A stretch of DNA of 64,000 nucleotides from Pyronema omphalodes (lineage: Eukaryota > Ascomycota > Pezizomycetes > Pezizales > Pyronemataceae), in NCBI GenBank assembly GCA_024516155.1, contig JAJJXM010000057.1:124001-188000 (forward strand), in the 5' to 3' direction. The position numbers and the translations under genes were made by a program. A model generated the notes under the pieces. That model saw only the letters and a program-made list of their open reading frames with translations. It was not told the DNA's origin and ran no database searches. Below are positions 1 through 12,350 of this stretch, in pieces; within the stretch, counting starts at the first letter, position 1, and each line of letters begins with the position of its first letter.

Positions 1-161
1 ATCACCAAACATAGCTAGTGGCAACGGCTGATTTGATTTGATTTGATTTTAGTCATACTCACTCTAACCGAGGCCTGAAAGGCCTATGCAGGACGCTAAG
101 AAAAACCCCAAAAATTCTCGTCCCCGTGACATCACCAAACATAGCTAATGACAACGGCTGA
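1..161. repeat. 31-bp direct repeat flanking a dispersed-repeat copy
   Basis: Positions 1-31 and 131-161 are a near-identical direct repeat (29 of 31 bases, starting ATCACCAAACATAGCTA and differing by two G/A changes). The 99 bases between them contain a copy of a dispersed element (53-130, core ACCGAGGCCTGAAAGGCCT), related to sequences near 12.26 kb and, inverted, near 24.9 kb. The differences are transitions, as expected from repeat-induced point mutation, but this is too short to prove it. No coding capacity. Confidence 0.55.
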
Positions 162-781
162 CGTTTTTTTTTTTTTACAAACTGCATAAATCCAAATAGT
201 GAGGAGAGAGGAGATATAATGTACTGTTGGCAACTGAGGGGCTTGTGGGAATGTGAATTGTGCTTGGGTATTTACAGAGCTTGCTTAGCAGGAGCGTTGG
301 TAAGTACTTTAGGTAGATTACAATGGTTAGGGAGATTTCAGGAGTCCTAGGGCGGAAGTTTAAGAGCAAAATGTACCTGGGTGTTCTCTTCGAAAAAATC
401 ATGGTTCATCATACACAAGACTGGCGAGATATTTTCACACAGATCCGAATCGTATTTGAAGAGCGAATCAGATGAACTTCAACAGCCATTTTATTTTTTC
501 GCCTGGACAACTAGCCTCATTTGAAGCCTTAACTATACACGTTTCTTCTGGTAAAATAATAGCACCAGCTAATACCCTATGTAGTAAGTAATCGCAATCA
601 ACATATACAACTACCAATTCCTTTAACGCCACTCGTATACCTATCCGCAATAAAAGCACATACTTAACCTTTGACTTAGTATCCATATCCCTGAATTCCC
701 GACATGTTCAACTAAACCCCTCTAAGCATCGCATATCAAACATTGTATCATTCCCGCATCGTCAAACAACCCCGTGCCGTT
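162..781. other. Intergenic, 3' flank of ctk1
   Basis: No gene is recognised. A poly-T run lies at about 166-176. The short minus-strand reading frames here have no recognisable motif, and the region serves as the 3' flank of the kinase gene that ends at 782. Confidence 0.5.
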
Positions 782-3700
782 CTATGCCACTTCACCGTTC
801 CTACTTCTCTTCTCCAGAATGACCATGTCCTTATCTTTATCCTTATCTCCAGCCACTTCTTCACAACGCTTTTTATTCGCATTCGAAGCAAGAAGTTCAT
901 TCTCGGCCGATCTCTTACGCTCGGCCTCCTTTGCTTCTTTAGCCTTCTTCCGCTCATAGTCGTTGCGTTTCTTTTGGTTATCGCGCTCTTTGCGACGCTC
1001 CATTTTGGATTCGTATTCGTGCCAATCACCTTTTAGATCTCTAAGCCTATTTTTTGCATTAGTAAAACCTTTTTGGAGAGAAATGAGGGAGGGAAACAGG
1101 TAACGTACCCAATGGGAGCTGCTGGAGCAGGGTCTTCGGAGAAGTACACGTGTTTCAGACAATCCTCGGCGGTTGGTCTCTTATCTGGGTCGTACTGAAG
1201 GAGTTGTTCAATCAAGTCCAAAGCTGATCCTGGGATTTGACTTTTCGTTTATTAGCACCATTCAATTAACCAAACGTAGGGTTAAAAATATATAAAATAA
1301 ACTCACTCTTTGTACTTATTACGGAACTTGTACTTCTTGTTAAGTCCCGAAGCCCGCAGAAGCGAATACCAAGGCATTTTCTTCAAAGCTGGCCAGACCT
1401 TTTCCGTAGGCTTTCCAAGGACATCATAGATAATGTCCAATTGGTCGATTTCTGTTCTTCCGGGAAAGGCAGGAGCACGGGTGAAGAGCTCGATGAAAAC
1501 ACAGGCCGCACTCCACATATCCACAGCAGGACCATATGCGGTAGCACCGAGCAAAATTTCCGGTGGACGGTACCAAAGAGTGATAATTCTGTTTGTATAA
1601 TCAATCTCCTTTTTCGTATTTTTCGAATAAAATCTAGCCAGACCGAAGTCTGCGATTTTCAAATTTCCATCGTTGTTGAGAAGAATGTTGGAGCCTTTGA
1701 TATCACGGTGAAGAACACCACGATGGTGAAGATAGTTTAGTGCGTCAAAGAATTGATAGGAAAGGTGCTTGATGTGCGATGGTTCTAGTCTGAAAGTTGG
1801 GTGGTGCAAGATTCCTGTAAGGTCGTGGTCCATATAATCAAAAACCATGTAAAAATCACCTAAAAAAATCAGCGTTAGTAACCCCATGATTCTAATTTTT
1901 GATAAAAAGGCTTACTCTTTTCAACCATCATTTCCAGCAGTGAGACAACGTTATCATGCTTCAATGCTTGAAGCAATTTCATCTCTCTCACCGCTGTAAT
2001 GGGGAATCCATCTTTCTCGTTCTCCATTCGTATCCGCTTCAAAGCCACCAATTCCTTGGTAAGATTGTTTGATGCTTTGTACACCTTTCCATATGTTCCT
2101 TCTCCAACCATGCTGACCTTGTGATAAATATTCATATCCTTATACACAATTTCAGGGCCAGGCGGAGGCGGAGGCGGCGGTGGTGGGGGTGCTGGAATTG
2201 GTGATACAGCTTTAGGCGGGGTACGTCTTCGAGGCGTTTCCCTTGGACTATCTCTAGGGGTATCCCTTGCTCCCCTTGGTCCCCGCGGCGTCCTGTCATC
2301 ACGCATGTCCCTAAAATCACGCATATCACGTGCGTCTCGTACGTCTCTTCCATCTCGTGTATCTCTCATGTCCCGTACATCCCGTGTGTCTCTTATATCC
2401 CGTACGTCCCGTGTATCTCTCATATCTCGTACATCCCGTGCCTCTCTAATATCTCGTGCGTCTCGTACATCTCGTACATCTCGTAGATCCCGTGCCTGAC
2501 GCTCCCTCTCCCTTCTAGAAGCTTCAACCATCTTTCTCGGTGCCGTTGCAGGTTCTGGTGCCCTCCTTGATAGTCTTGCAGACAAATCAATAGTTCCACC
2601 GAGAGGCGCACTATTGCTTCCGGTGGCGAACTTAGGAGTGGGCTTAATATGGGCATCTAAAGCTTTTGGAACTGGCTTAGCAGCCTTTGGCTGTTTTGGT
2701 GGTAAACTCATGGTAAACTTAAACGGTGTTCCAGAAGGCTTTGGTTCTGAAGGGGGTGTCCGAGGAGTGGTCTGTGCTCCAACGACCTTCTTGAAAGGCC
2801 CAGTCGGAGTAATAGGACGTTGTTGATCTACTTTGGCCTGTACAGCGGGCCTCTCAGGAGGAGGAGGAGGCATATCAACATCTTGATCCGCAGCAGGGCC
2901 AGTAGGTATTGGTCGATCTCCATTAACGTTATGCAAATCCTCGTCCATCCTCTGGTCGGTATCACTGCCTTCATGTTCTGACCTAGCGGGTTCCTGAACG
3001 GGCGTCTGTCCTCGTCCAGCAGACGGTCCTGTGGGTGGTCGTACCTTTGATACACCACGTCCTCGAGGTGTAAATAGATCCGGATGCCTACAAATATTAG
3101 CAAACATCAACAGAAATGGTAAAATACATACAAAGGTTGGTTACGATGGTGGTCAAGACCACGGCCTCTGGCTCCTCCTCGACCACGCCCACGAATTGCC
3201 ATTCCGCGCCCACGATCTCCTCGGTCAACACCCCGATCGGCTCCCCGGTCAGCTCCCCGGTCAGCTCCTCGACCAAGTCCCCGATCAGTGTCTCTATCGG
3301 TTCCTCGGTCAGTTGCTCTATCAGGCCAGTCAGGCCTATCAGTCCGTTCAGAGCGCTCAGGCTGTCCAGGAGCACCGTTTTCACGCGGACGCTCCCGGTT
3401 CACATACGGCCCATTAGCCGAAGTAGACTCCGATATTGTACTTCCCGAATCCCCTCCCTTGACAGATTTAGCCGGTGACTTTTCGCTTCTTCGGGCAGGA
3501 GATTTTTCTCTAACTTCACGCCTCGGGGACCTAGGACGGTCTGGAACTGGCGTTCGTCGACGAGAAGGACTATTTACAGAATCCGGAGAAGCCTTCCGTG
3601 ACCGTGTATCTGGTGTTCTATCATCATCCCTAGGCCTTCTGTCCCGACGATCCGTTATTCTCTCAGCTAACGATAGTGGCTTACTTCCCCTAGCAGCGGA

Positions 3701-4780
3701 TGATGTGTTGACAGGTGAGCTATTCCGCGGCCTATCCGGGAATAATTCGATACCACGACGTGAAGAGCGGGGCGGGGATCTTCGAGGAGAATGGTCCCGG
3801 CGTGGAGGTGTACGAGCTCGGGGCCTTGGTGGTGAGTATGGTAATCCAGCAGCTAGTGGAGAACGAGCTCTCTTAGGTGGGGGACGATCCGATCTATCAC
3901 GATACGGAGGTGGAGACCGGCTTCGAGAGTGACGTCTGCGTGGTGGATAATCTGAATCGTTGATCTTGGGTACATCCCGCCGAGGTGAGCCTTTACGAGG
4001 GGAGTATCTGGATTTCGATGGAGCTCTTCGTGTCCTATCAGGTGAATGACCACGGGGGCGGGTGGGGGGAGCAGGTGATGTACCACGCCTTGAATGTTGG
4101 GATCGATCACGATATGAAGAAGATTGTGCAGGATGAGAACGATGTGATGAAGAGGGGCGTGGAGAAGTTTGACGACGAGGTGAACGTGAATCGGACCGAT
4201 CCCGATGATGATGGGAGGATCGGCCTGAAGATTTGTATTTCCTTGGGGATCTTGGTACTGGCGAGCGGGATGCATCACGTGTTCCGTGTTTGATATTCGA
4301 AGGACTTCGAGATTTTGTCCGTGGTCGTTTGGATCTCCGCTGCTTACTCGAAGAATGACCAGGAGAACGACTTCTACATCGTTTATCTGCTGGTGATACC
4401 GAGGTGTGTCTCTTCTTATGGCGATGGGAATCGTGACGGGGGGATTGTGAATGACGATGACGCTTCGAACGATGTGGTGAGCGGTCATCTGCACGAGAAG
4501 ATCGCCCCTCAACACTCCTGCTTCTACCTCGAGAGCGTCGTCGATTCGAAGATGATGCTGAAGGATGCGGTGGAGGCATCATGTCGTCCTTGCCCCGTCT
4601 GTCGCGGCTTCTCTCTCGCTCCATATCAATGTCTCTGGAGTACCTCCTCGAGCGTGGCGGCGAGGCCTTCCTCTCCCTGGACGACGAACGCGGACGACGC
4701 TCTCTCCCCCGGTCCGCGGTGTCCTGGTCGTATGCTCTGGGGCTCCTGGCGTCTCGGTGCCTTGGTGGTCGGGAAGACAT
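782..4780 (-). CDS. ctk1: CTD kinase catalytic subunit, CTK1/CDK12-type, RS-rich
   Basis: Cyclin-dependent kinase expected to phosphorylate Ser2 of the RNA polymerase II C-terminal domain during elongation. Exons on the minus strand: 4780-3132, 3087-1916, 1859-1307, 1240-1109, 1040-782 (1254 residues; all phases agree). The kinase domain spans about 868-1165: glycine loop [15 protein letters not shown] lysine, cyclin-binding helix PITAVRE, catalytic [19 protein letters not shown], and a T-loop with [13 protein letters not shown]. The first 550 residues are SR/RD-rich as in CDK12-like kinases, and an RD-dipeptide block covers about 745-815. The C-terminal tail (about 1170-1254) is a charged Lys/Glu/Arg helix. 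The acceptor of exon 4 is AAAAG, which is weak but gives the only frame that keeps the conserved helix. Oddity: the usual DMWSxGC motif reads DMWSAAC. A BUR1-type kinase is the alternative, but the RS region favours CTK1. Confidence 0.9.
2290..2500 (-). repeat. In-frame tandem repeat encoding RD/RDx dipeptides in ctk1
   Basis: A degenerate 9-base unit (reverse strand CGxGAxGTA-like, two codons R-D plus one variable codon) repeats about 22 times inside exon 2 of the kinase gene. It yields blocks such as [17 protein letters not shown] (variable residue V, M, T, I, A, G or F). It sits between the proline-rich segment and the kinase domain. Alternating Arg-Asp tracts are known in splicing factors such as U1-70K; the role here is inference. 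Confidence 0.8.
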
Positions 4781-7424
4781 GTGTGCTGTGGTATATCACG
4801 ATGGGATGGTAACTGGGTTGTTCGATATTCACGTCAGCATGTCTGGCTGCATTTCTGACGGCAGTCTTGGATCTTACATCTTCTCGCGACACACATGAAA
4901 TTCACCACTTGGATAGGATGGTTGTATCAGTCACACGACGATTTGCGAGCAGTTGTTTTGCTGTGGAATACGGTTATGTCAGTGAGGTGTTGGTGAATAC
5001 AACGCGGGAACTGAGAGTCGGTTCGGTCTGGTTAGAGTAAGCTGTGGCTCGTTGTTTCGCGCTCCGTCGCTCGCGAAGTTCTTGGCTTGGCGGGCCTTGC
5101 TCCAACAGGTGCAGCCGCGGAATCGACGGCGAGGAGATAACAGCAACCAGCGAGTAGCTGACTGATGACTGATGACGGCATTTGTTGAGACAGAAGAAAT
5201 TATTTTTTCTGGCTTTGCGTGCCAAAAGAAACATTTTCCATCTGGCGGGCCGTGAATTTTGCATGCCAGAAGGAGTATTTTCCCACAATGGGACGCCATT
5301 TCAGTCCAGTTTCCCGTCTGTTTTTCCCTCTCTTGACCAGAAAAAAAACAGAGGTCGCGGATGACCTCCAGCCGCCGAATGCTTTTTTTTTTCTTTCGTT
5401 GCAGTTGCCTAGTTGCGGGGAGCATCATCTGTCGCAGCAGCAGCAGCATCACAGTTTCAACCCATCACCATAATCATCGTCATCATCATCAACTTTTCCC
5501 GTCCACGATACGTGGCTGTACGAGCTTTTCTTGCCATGCAAGCAAGCAGCGTACCAGACCAAACCAAATCAAACTCTCAGAGCTCGTTTCCCGGCTGTCC
5601 TCCTCCTCATCATATCAATCCCACCATTCCCGTTCCATGATTTTCCGAAATCTAATCTCATCGCATACAACGCCAAAATTCAAAACAACAAATTCTCCGC
5701 CCCAGATAAATTCAAAGGGCATTCTTCAGAAGCCAGATGGTATGACCATATGACAACGAACAAACGAGCGCACCAAGCAGATAGCTGCGAAAAAAAAACA
5801 AACATGACAAACCAATTGCGTTGCTGCGTTTCCCACAGTGAAAGATAAAAAGAGTTTCAACTCACAACTCAGTCAGGCAAAAGTGCGAGAGTTCTCCCCC
5901 GCCCCAGTTCCCGAAAAACCACAACGGGTCGTTTTCAAACTCGAATAAATATAGCAAGCCAGCGAATTTCGAATAGTACTGAAGAAGGGGATCCAAATGG
6001 TTGATCTCGTGGAGGTTATACCAGACCAGCAAGACAAGGAGCCGCAAATCTACTTGCGGGGTTGTAGGGCTTAATTCCCATCGCGGCGAACGAAGGAAGG
6101 AGAGACGAGGAGCTGGGAAGACTTTGCGGTTCCATGACCAGATCTTGAGTGCAGAAGCACGGCAAGTAAAGTCTTGAGCACTTCCTGTAGATCAAGATAA
6201 GATCTTAGGCTCAAAGACACACGTTAAACCCTGAAGTAATTCCTGTGTTAAATGACGTCCTGACCGGTGACATCCAATATGCAACGCCAAAAGACCCACG
6301 GTACATTCCGAACAGAATATCCTGTCGCTGAGAACCGTTCCCATCGATTTGCCAGAGCTGTCAATGTTGCAAACGTTGATACCCTTCCTCAACACGTTTC
6401 AATCGTGGTTCGTTTGTACTTTGCAGTGTTCTGCCCACAAACTCCAAACGCCCAACCCCACTGATGCTGTGATTTGGCTGCACTCATAAGGGTATCGAAC
6501 GTGTTTCTTGCGTTTATTCACCGTCCGTGTTGCTGAGACTCCTCATCACCACTCCATCCCTCACTGCAGCATTCCAGTCCGTAGTTGTCGGGCCGAACTG
6601 AACTAAAGGACTGCACGCTTTATCGTTATTCCGAAGGTCTCGACTGATGCCGATTACTTGTCGTCTCCGAAACTTCGTATGTCGTTGGCAGTCTCCATCT
6701 CCATCGGAGGGGTTCGTGGCTCCTCCTCCTCGTCTTCGTCGTGGTTCGCTAGCATTAGTCCCCTCCCTCCCTATCCCCTCACCTTCTGATTCTCTTCATA
6801 CTCCCTCTCGTCGTTTCGATCCATCTTCTAGTTATCGCATCGTCGCGCAGCATCGCAAGAAGTTGCGTCGGTTCCCTTCAGTCCCTCTGGCGCATGTGTT
6901 GCTGGACCGACCGGGTTGGATGTTGCTTACTCTGGAGACGGGATCTGTACTGTGGCTTGGCATGCTTGGCTAATGGGGAGACTTGGTCGGGGGGAGGGTA
7001 GATTGTCTGGCCACCTCTTTGGTGCCAGGAACTCTGGAATTCTGGGCACAACAGGTTAATTCACGACGACGGAGTTGAAACCGAGAACCTTCGAGCTTCA
7101 TAGAATAGGTGTTTATTTTCCAGCAAATTCGAATTTGCTCTACAAAAAACTTGTCCACCGCACCGACCACTACGTACACCCCGAAAAAGAGCTGCTCACC
7201 CCGAAAACAGAAACTCCAGATAATGCAATTATCGCAAATAAACAAAACCACGCAGAACTTTCCAAAAACATACAAGACAGAACATCTAGAAAATCGCTAG
7301 CTAGTGAACAATCAAGCTTCTTCTTCCCATATACCAAAATTTAGCCCTGGTAAATCTTGCATTCGAAACCAGCAGCCTTAGGTTACACCCCAGACAAGTC
7401 AAAAGTTCCCACAGACCAAGAATC
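4781..7424. other. Intergenic, ctk1 promoter side and 3' flank of next gene
   Basis: 2.6 kb with no convincing gene. It contains the 5' region of ctk1, a CAG/CAT-rich stretch at about 5430-5500, and a pyrimidine-rich CT/TC segment at 6690-6810. A plus-strand frame from an ATG at 6647 (108 codons, Arg/Ser/Pro-rich) lacks any known motif and is probably noncoding leader or chance. Confidence 0.45.
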
Positions 7425-10400
7425 CTAAGCAAGCATATACGACAAATCTGGCAACCCATCAATAATTTTTTGAATGGTCTTATCATCCGCCGTATCTCTC
7501 TTATCCATCGGCAGTACCGAAACCGCAGGTTGACGCCAAACATCGCTACTTCCACGCGGAGTTGCAGATTGTGATTGTACTTGTACTTTTGGTGCAGGCT
7601 TTTCAAAGAATGATAAGTCCCAGTTATCAGCGCTGTTGCTGGTTTGAGTAACCGGTGTGACTGAAGATGATGGGGTCTGACTCCTGCTGCTATTGGTACC
7701 AAAGATATCTAGCCCAGCAAAAGCCTGCGAGGACTGAGTAGGAGCAGCAGAAGCAGCCGGAGTTACGGTCCGGGACACCGGCAAAGGCTGCTGAGAAGCA
7801 AAAATATCCATTCCATTGAAATTATGAGTAGGTTGAGTACTGGACTGCGGAGTTGAAGTCCTGGATGGGGGAGCAGCTTGTGTAGGTTGAAGTATATCAA
7901 ATACCGAGCCCCGTCTCGGTGGGGCGGTTGGGGTAATAGTTTTTGTTCCAAAAGTCCCGATTGAGGATAGGGCCGGAGTGGAAGTTCTCGGTCCAAAAGT
8001 TCCAACGGCCGCTCCAGAGCCAAATCCACTCAGACCTGCGAAGGGGTCTGAGATTGGTGTGGCCGCGGCGGGAGGTGCAAAAGTGAAGGAGGTATCTTTT
8101 GTAGGGGACTGCATTTCGCCCCATTCATCGTCATCGTCTTCAGGTTGTGTGGGCTCAGTGGACGTAGATACCGATAAGGGTGCATGGGATTGTTGTACTG
8201 GAACTGCGGCTGGAAGTGATGCTTTCGGCGCGCCCCATATTGATGTAATACTGGGTTTTGAAGCATGTCGCGGTGGGGATGGTTGTAGTGGGGTAGAGTA
8301 TTTCCCTAGAGTATCGGTACTTATGCTCTCTTTGACCGGGGACTTGAGACTTTGCGGGGTTGATTGAGCAGCCGCGAATGTGTCGAAGGATCCCCAACCA
8401 TCATCCGATTTCAGGGAATTTGTAGTAAATGTTGGAGCCAGAGCGAGTGGATTTGTGCTTGAAGAAGCTTTATTAGGTGCCACAAGATCCTCGAACGTAC
8501 CCCAATTATCTGTAGCTTTTGCAGTCGTATTCGAGCTTGGAGCAGGTTTTACATCTAGGGTATCGAATGTTGCCCAGCCCTCAAATTCGCGCGGGTCATA
8601 CTGAACTGGCTTCGGTTCGTCGATGGGTTTAACTGGCGTAGGGGAGCTACGGGAAGCCATAATAGACGCGTTGCTTGAAGCTGCTTTGGAGGGTGACACT
8701 GGAGGTAACGCGACAGGTGAGCTCTGAGCTTTCTCCAAAACTAAAGAGCTTCGATTCGAGGCAACTGCTGATGAAGCCGACGATAAAACTGCTGAATGCG
8801 CAATCGAAGATATACTGTCGGATTTTTTGTGAGCTGGTGATTGTTTGTTGCTGTCCACCCCCTCAAACCCCTTGATCGAAGGAGCTTGGTTACTCGAGCT
8901 TGGCCAGCTTAAGGTGGGGGTGAGCGGTGGCGTTGACAATGAAGGTCTAGCCGATGCAGCTGTAGGCGCTTGATCTACCGGTGGCGGCAGGGCAGGAGTG
9001 CGGGGTCCCGACGACGACTCGCTAAGATGTCGGGTATGACTTTGTAGAGGTGGGGGTAGTGGACGATTAACAGATGCCATGGTCATGCGTTTCTTTGCAG
9101 GTTCCTGAGGAGAATTTGATGATGCTCCCCCCCATCCAAACATTGCACCCAGATTTTGTGGTGTTTTGACGCCTCCCATTCCTGGCGTCTTGAATTTATT
9201 TTCCGCTGCCCATCTGGCGACGACCTTATGGACCTCCCCTTGCACCTTCGATCCTGACCAGGTGATTCGTATGTAGGTATCTTCGTCTTCGGCTTTAAGT
9301 TTTCGTAATGTTCCGCCCTGGGAAAGTCGATACCAAACTTTACGACTACATCGAGTACAATTAGATGAGGCCTGAAATTGCTAGATTGAAGACACTCACG
9401 CTTCAACCGTGCCGAGCACGTCCTTTTCAACAGCTGGCAATTCCGGAAGGTCGGAAGGTGTAGGATATAACCTTTTGACCAGTGATACATCTATGTCGAA
9501 GGCCGGTACGTCTTTCGGGGCAATAGGAGTAACGGGAGTGGTTGGAGATTGAGGAGCTGGTGGAGGAGCTTGATCCACAAAATCGTCAAAATCTGCCTCC
9601 TCCGCAAAGTCTCCAAAATCTCCAAAGTCATCATCAAAGTCGTTATCGGCGTTATCAATATCGGCGGAGGTAGGATCTTCGTTATGGGTATTAGCGGTAG
9701 CATCGAGGGCTGTCGGGACAGAAGCTTCGGGGCTATTAGTAGCAGAGGCATCGACGTTGGTCTCTTCTTTTGCTTCGCTACGGGCGGAGGAAGTTTCGGG
9801 CTCATCGTGGGTTTCGTGGGAATCGTGGTTATCGTCATCCTGCTTTTCGGAGGGGTTTGGAGAATTGACATTGGCCGCTTGGGGTTGATCGAGGGACAGC
9901 TCATCGCGCAAGCTGTCTTGATCCCTAACCGGCGGTTTATCTGATGTGTCTTTTTCAACTAGAATTTCTGGTTCTATCACGGGTTTTGACTGAGTTTCCA
10001 CACCGTCACTTTCAGGTTCTCCGTCGTCTTTCACTTCCACCGGCTCTTCCACTGATTTGTCCACGGACTCATTCACCCTCACAGCTTCCTTCACAGCTTC
10101 CACCACATCCACCACCAAAACCTCGCTGTCTGGCTTTTCCGGCTGCAATTGGAAATCCGTCTGCTGTAGCTCCTCCACATTATGCACATCTATTTCAATC
10201 TCCTTATTACTTGTAGTAGGAACCACTTTGTCGGATGTCTGTGGCACAGGTAATGGGGATAGATCTAACCCCGCAGTTTCTGATAGCTGAAGTTTCGGCT
10301 CTTCCTCATGGATACTCCCCGCATCACCCCAATTCTCTCCCGAATCCCAATGATTGAATGCCACAACCGGAGATACGATTTGCGTAGTATGTGTAGTGTC

Positions 10401-10745
10401 TATAGTTGGCGCGGTCCATATGTCCTCCGCCGCATTCGTAGCCCCACTAATCGCAGGTTTGCTATCTGTCCAATCCGGAAACACATCCTCATGAATTGCC
10501 GTAGATTGAGAGTCACCCCAAGCAGCATCATCTCCAAATCCAGCCCAAGGGTCATTAGGTAGATTTTCCACCTTTGGAACATCCACTAGGGGGTTTTTTG
10601 TAGCTGATTGGAAGCTTCCGACATGATTCGCGTCCACGTCAAGGTTTGTAGCCGAAGAAAATGTGTCGAAAGTTGGTCGTGGAGCGGGGTTCGGTATGTC
10701 GTCGCGATCGGCATCGTCAGCCCATGGTGACCCCCAGTCGTCCAT
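7425..10745 (-). CDS. Large acidic protein with WxxF/DFGDF motifs (DUF5102-like; adaptor accessory?)
   Basis: Two exons, 10745-9400 and 9345-7425, joined at the acceptor GATGTAG, give 1088 residues from the start MDDWGSPWADD. The only folded-looking core is about 449-500 (RKVWYRLSQGGTLRK, then YIRITW and a conserved VVARW helix). From memory this matches a fungal family of unknown function (DUF5102), sometimes misnamed glucan 1,4-alpha-glucosidase; no glycosidase feature is visible. Around the core the chain is disordered. The N-terminal half is very acidic with DPWAGFGDD and, at about 367-395, DFGDFGDF repeats. The C-terminal half is Ser/Thr/Pro-rich with spaced motifs WATFDTL (about 702), WGTFEDL (about 729), WGSFDTF (about 764), DEWGEM (about 852) and DPFAGL. 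Such motifs bind clathrin-adaptor ear domains (aftiphilin and Laa2 style), so a trafficking role is inferred. The rejected alternative acceptor (CAG at about 9372) puts the core out of frame. Confidence 0.75.
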
Positions 10746-12261
10746 TATGAGAGAGGCGATGGCGATGAAGAATCTGTTTGAAGCATCGGCGGGTGATGGA
10801 GCTCTAGACGATATTCCAGAGGGAGCTGGATGTCGAGGGGTCCGCGCGCTATGACGTGTGGTTGTGGCTTGGCGCGGATAGCTCTCCCCGGGCACGGAAT
10901 AAAGAATCCTTGTCGGCCGAGGTGTCAAAAAGAAGCAAATGAGTTTTGTGTAATTTTAGTTGAATTCATAATTGGCTTGTTTTATTTACTGCTATATTTA
11001 CAAAATACCGACGGCAAAATATTTGAAAAGCTTATTGGAGATTGTAGTCGAATTTTCATTTTTCCAGTCACAGAGCAGCATTCGCATTAACAGGGAGATT
11101 TTACGCCTATACACAAAATATTTTGGCCAATAAAGACAACTGATTTATAGAAAGGAAAAATATTCTTTAATATTGGTTGTTCGGGAGATCTCCCTACTTA
11201 AGATCCCTATTAAAATTCGGTGACCGGTCATGACTCGTCACTCAATCTCAACTTATCACTCTGTATTTACTATTTACAAAATACTGATATTCCTTCGAAA
11301 GCCCTATATACCACCAATTGTATAGACCAGGCAAGAACCAGTTACCAGAGTACAACCTCATAATCCACATACCTTATGACTGCCCTTAACAATGACCCGA
11401 CAACATAACCTCGCAACCCTCTTCCTCTGTAAAAACCGACCTCAAGTATCCTAACTTCTGAGCTGCTAGCTAAGTCTAAACAGTCCAAAAATATAATCTC
11501 CTTAGCACCAACACTGTACTTCCAGCCACAGCTACAATCTTTTCCACCACAATATTCAGCGTTACTAACAAATCCAAATCCCTATCATAATTCACTCACA
11601 TCAGCCCTCGTATCCATGGCCAACAAAGAGAATATAATCTTTATATCAGCACTCATAGCCACCTGATCATTGGGGAGTATACCATAGAAACACCATGTAT
11701 GTGGTCATACACATACGTACTGTTATATACTTATAGCGTTTCGCTTAGTTAATTTATTTCGGCGGGGGGAACCGTGAACCAAGTATCCATACCCACCGCA
11801 TCAACACCAGCCTTGAATTGCTCAATCACTATTTATATCATACCGATGATAGTGTGCAAGGCAATCTTGAAATTTTCGGACTGTAGTACCGAGTGATAAT
11901 ATATGGAACAGAGTATTCCCTGCTGGCATCTCCTAATTTTCCAATCACCATCCAGAATCACCAATCCAACCCGGCAATTCCATAAAGCATTCCACGAGGC
12001 ATATTGACACTTCTCAATAATATCCCTAAACCCATATTCATTACCAAAGCCGAACCAATACGCTGTAGTTATAGTTCCTGACGCCACTAACATGGATTTT
12101 TTATCTATAAATCATCCAGTATTCACTATTCAATAACCCCACACACTCCCTGCATGAACTTTTGAAACGAAATATCCATTCAACATCTCTAGCAAATTCA
12201 TATAATGCCGATATTGATGATAAAAAGTAATACAGGTGTTTAACTTATACTCCACATTATT

Positions 12262-12350
12262 TATCTAATCATACTCCTTTCAAGGTCTCTAAGACTTATG
12301 CGGGACAAAAGAAACCTGGTATCCTGTTCTCGTGGTTGGGACCACCTAGT
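12262..12350 (+). repeat. Diverged copy of dispersed repeat
   Basis: Resembles 53-130: both share TCATACTC, then GG(C/T)CT with a downstream TATGC(A/G)GGAC, AAGAAA and TTCTCGT in the same order and spacing. Most differences are transitions. Probably a relic of a transposon end; no terminal repeat or target duplication could be fixed. Confidence 0.35.

Noticed and set aside
3288..3932. 214-codon plus-strand frame
   Set aside because: Antisense to the RS-rich exon of the kinase gene; Ser/Arg/Gly/Leu composition mirrors the RS codons.
6647..6973. 108-codon plus-strand frame
   Set aside because: Arg/Ser/Pro-rich translation from CT-rich DNA without motif or splice context; judged to be chance.
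9346..9400. Use of the earlier CAG acceptor at about 9372 for the gene at 7425-10745
   Set aside because: It gives a frame that destroys the conserved VWYRL...YIRITW core; the GATGTAG acceptor keeps phase and core.
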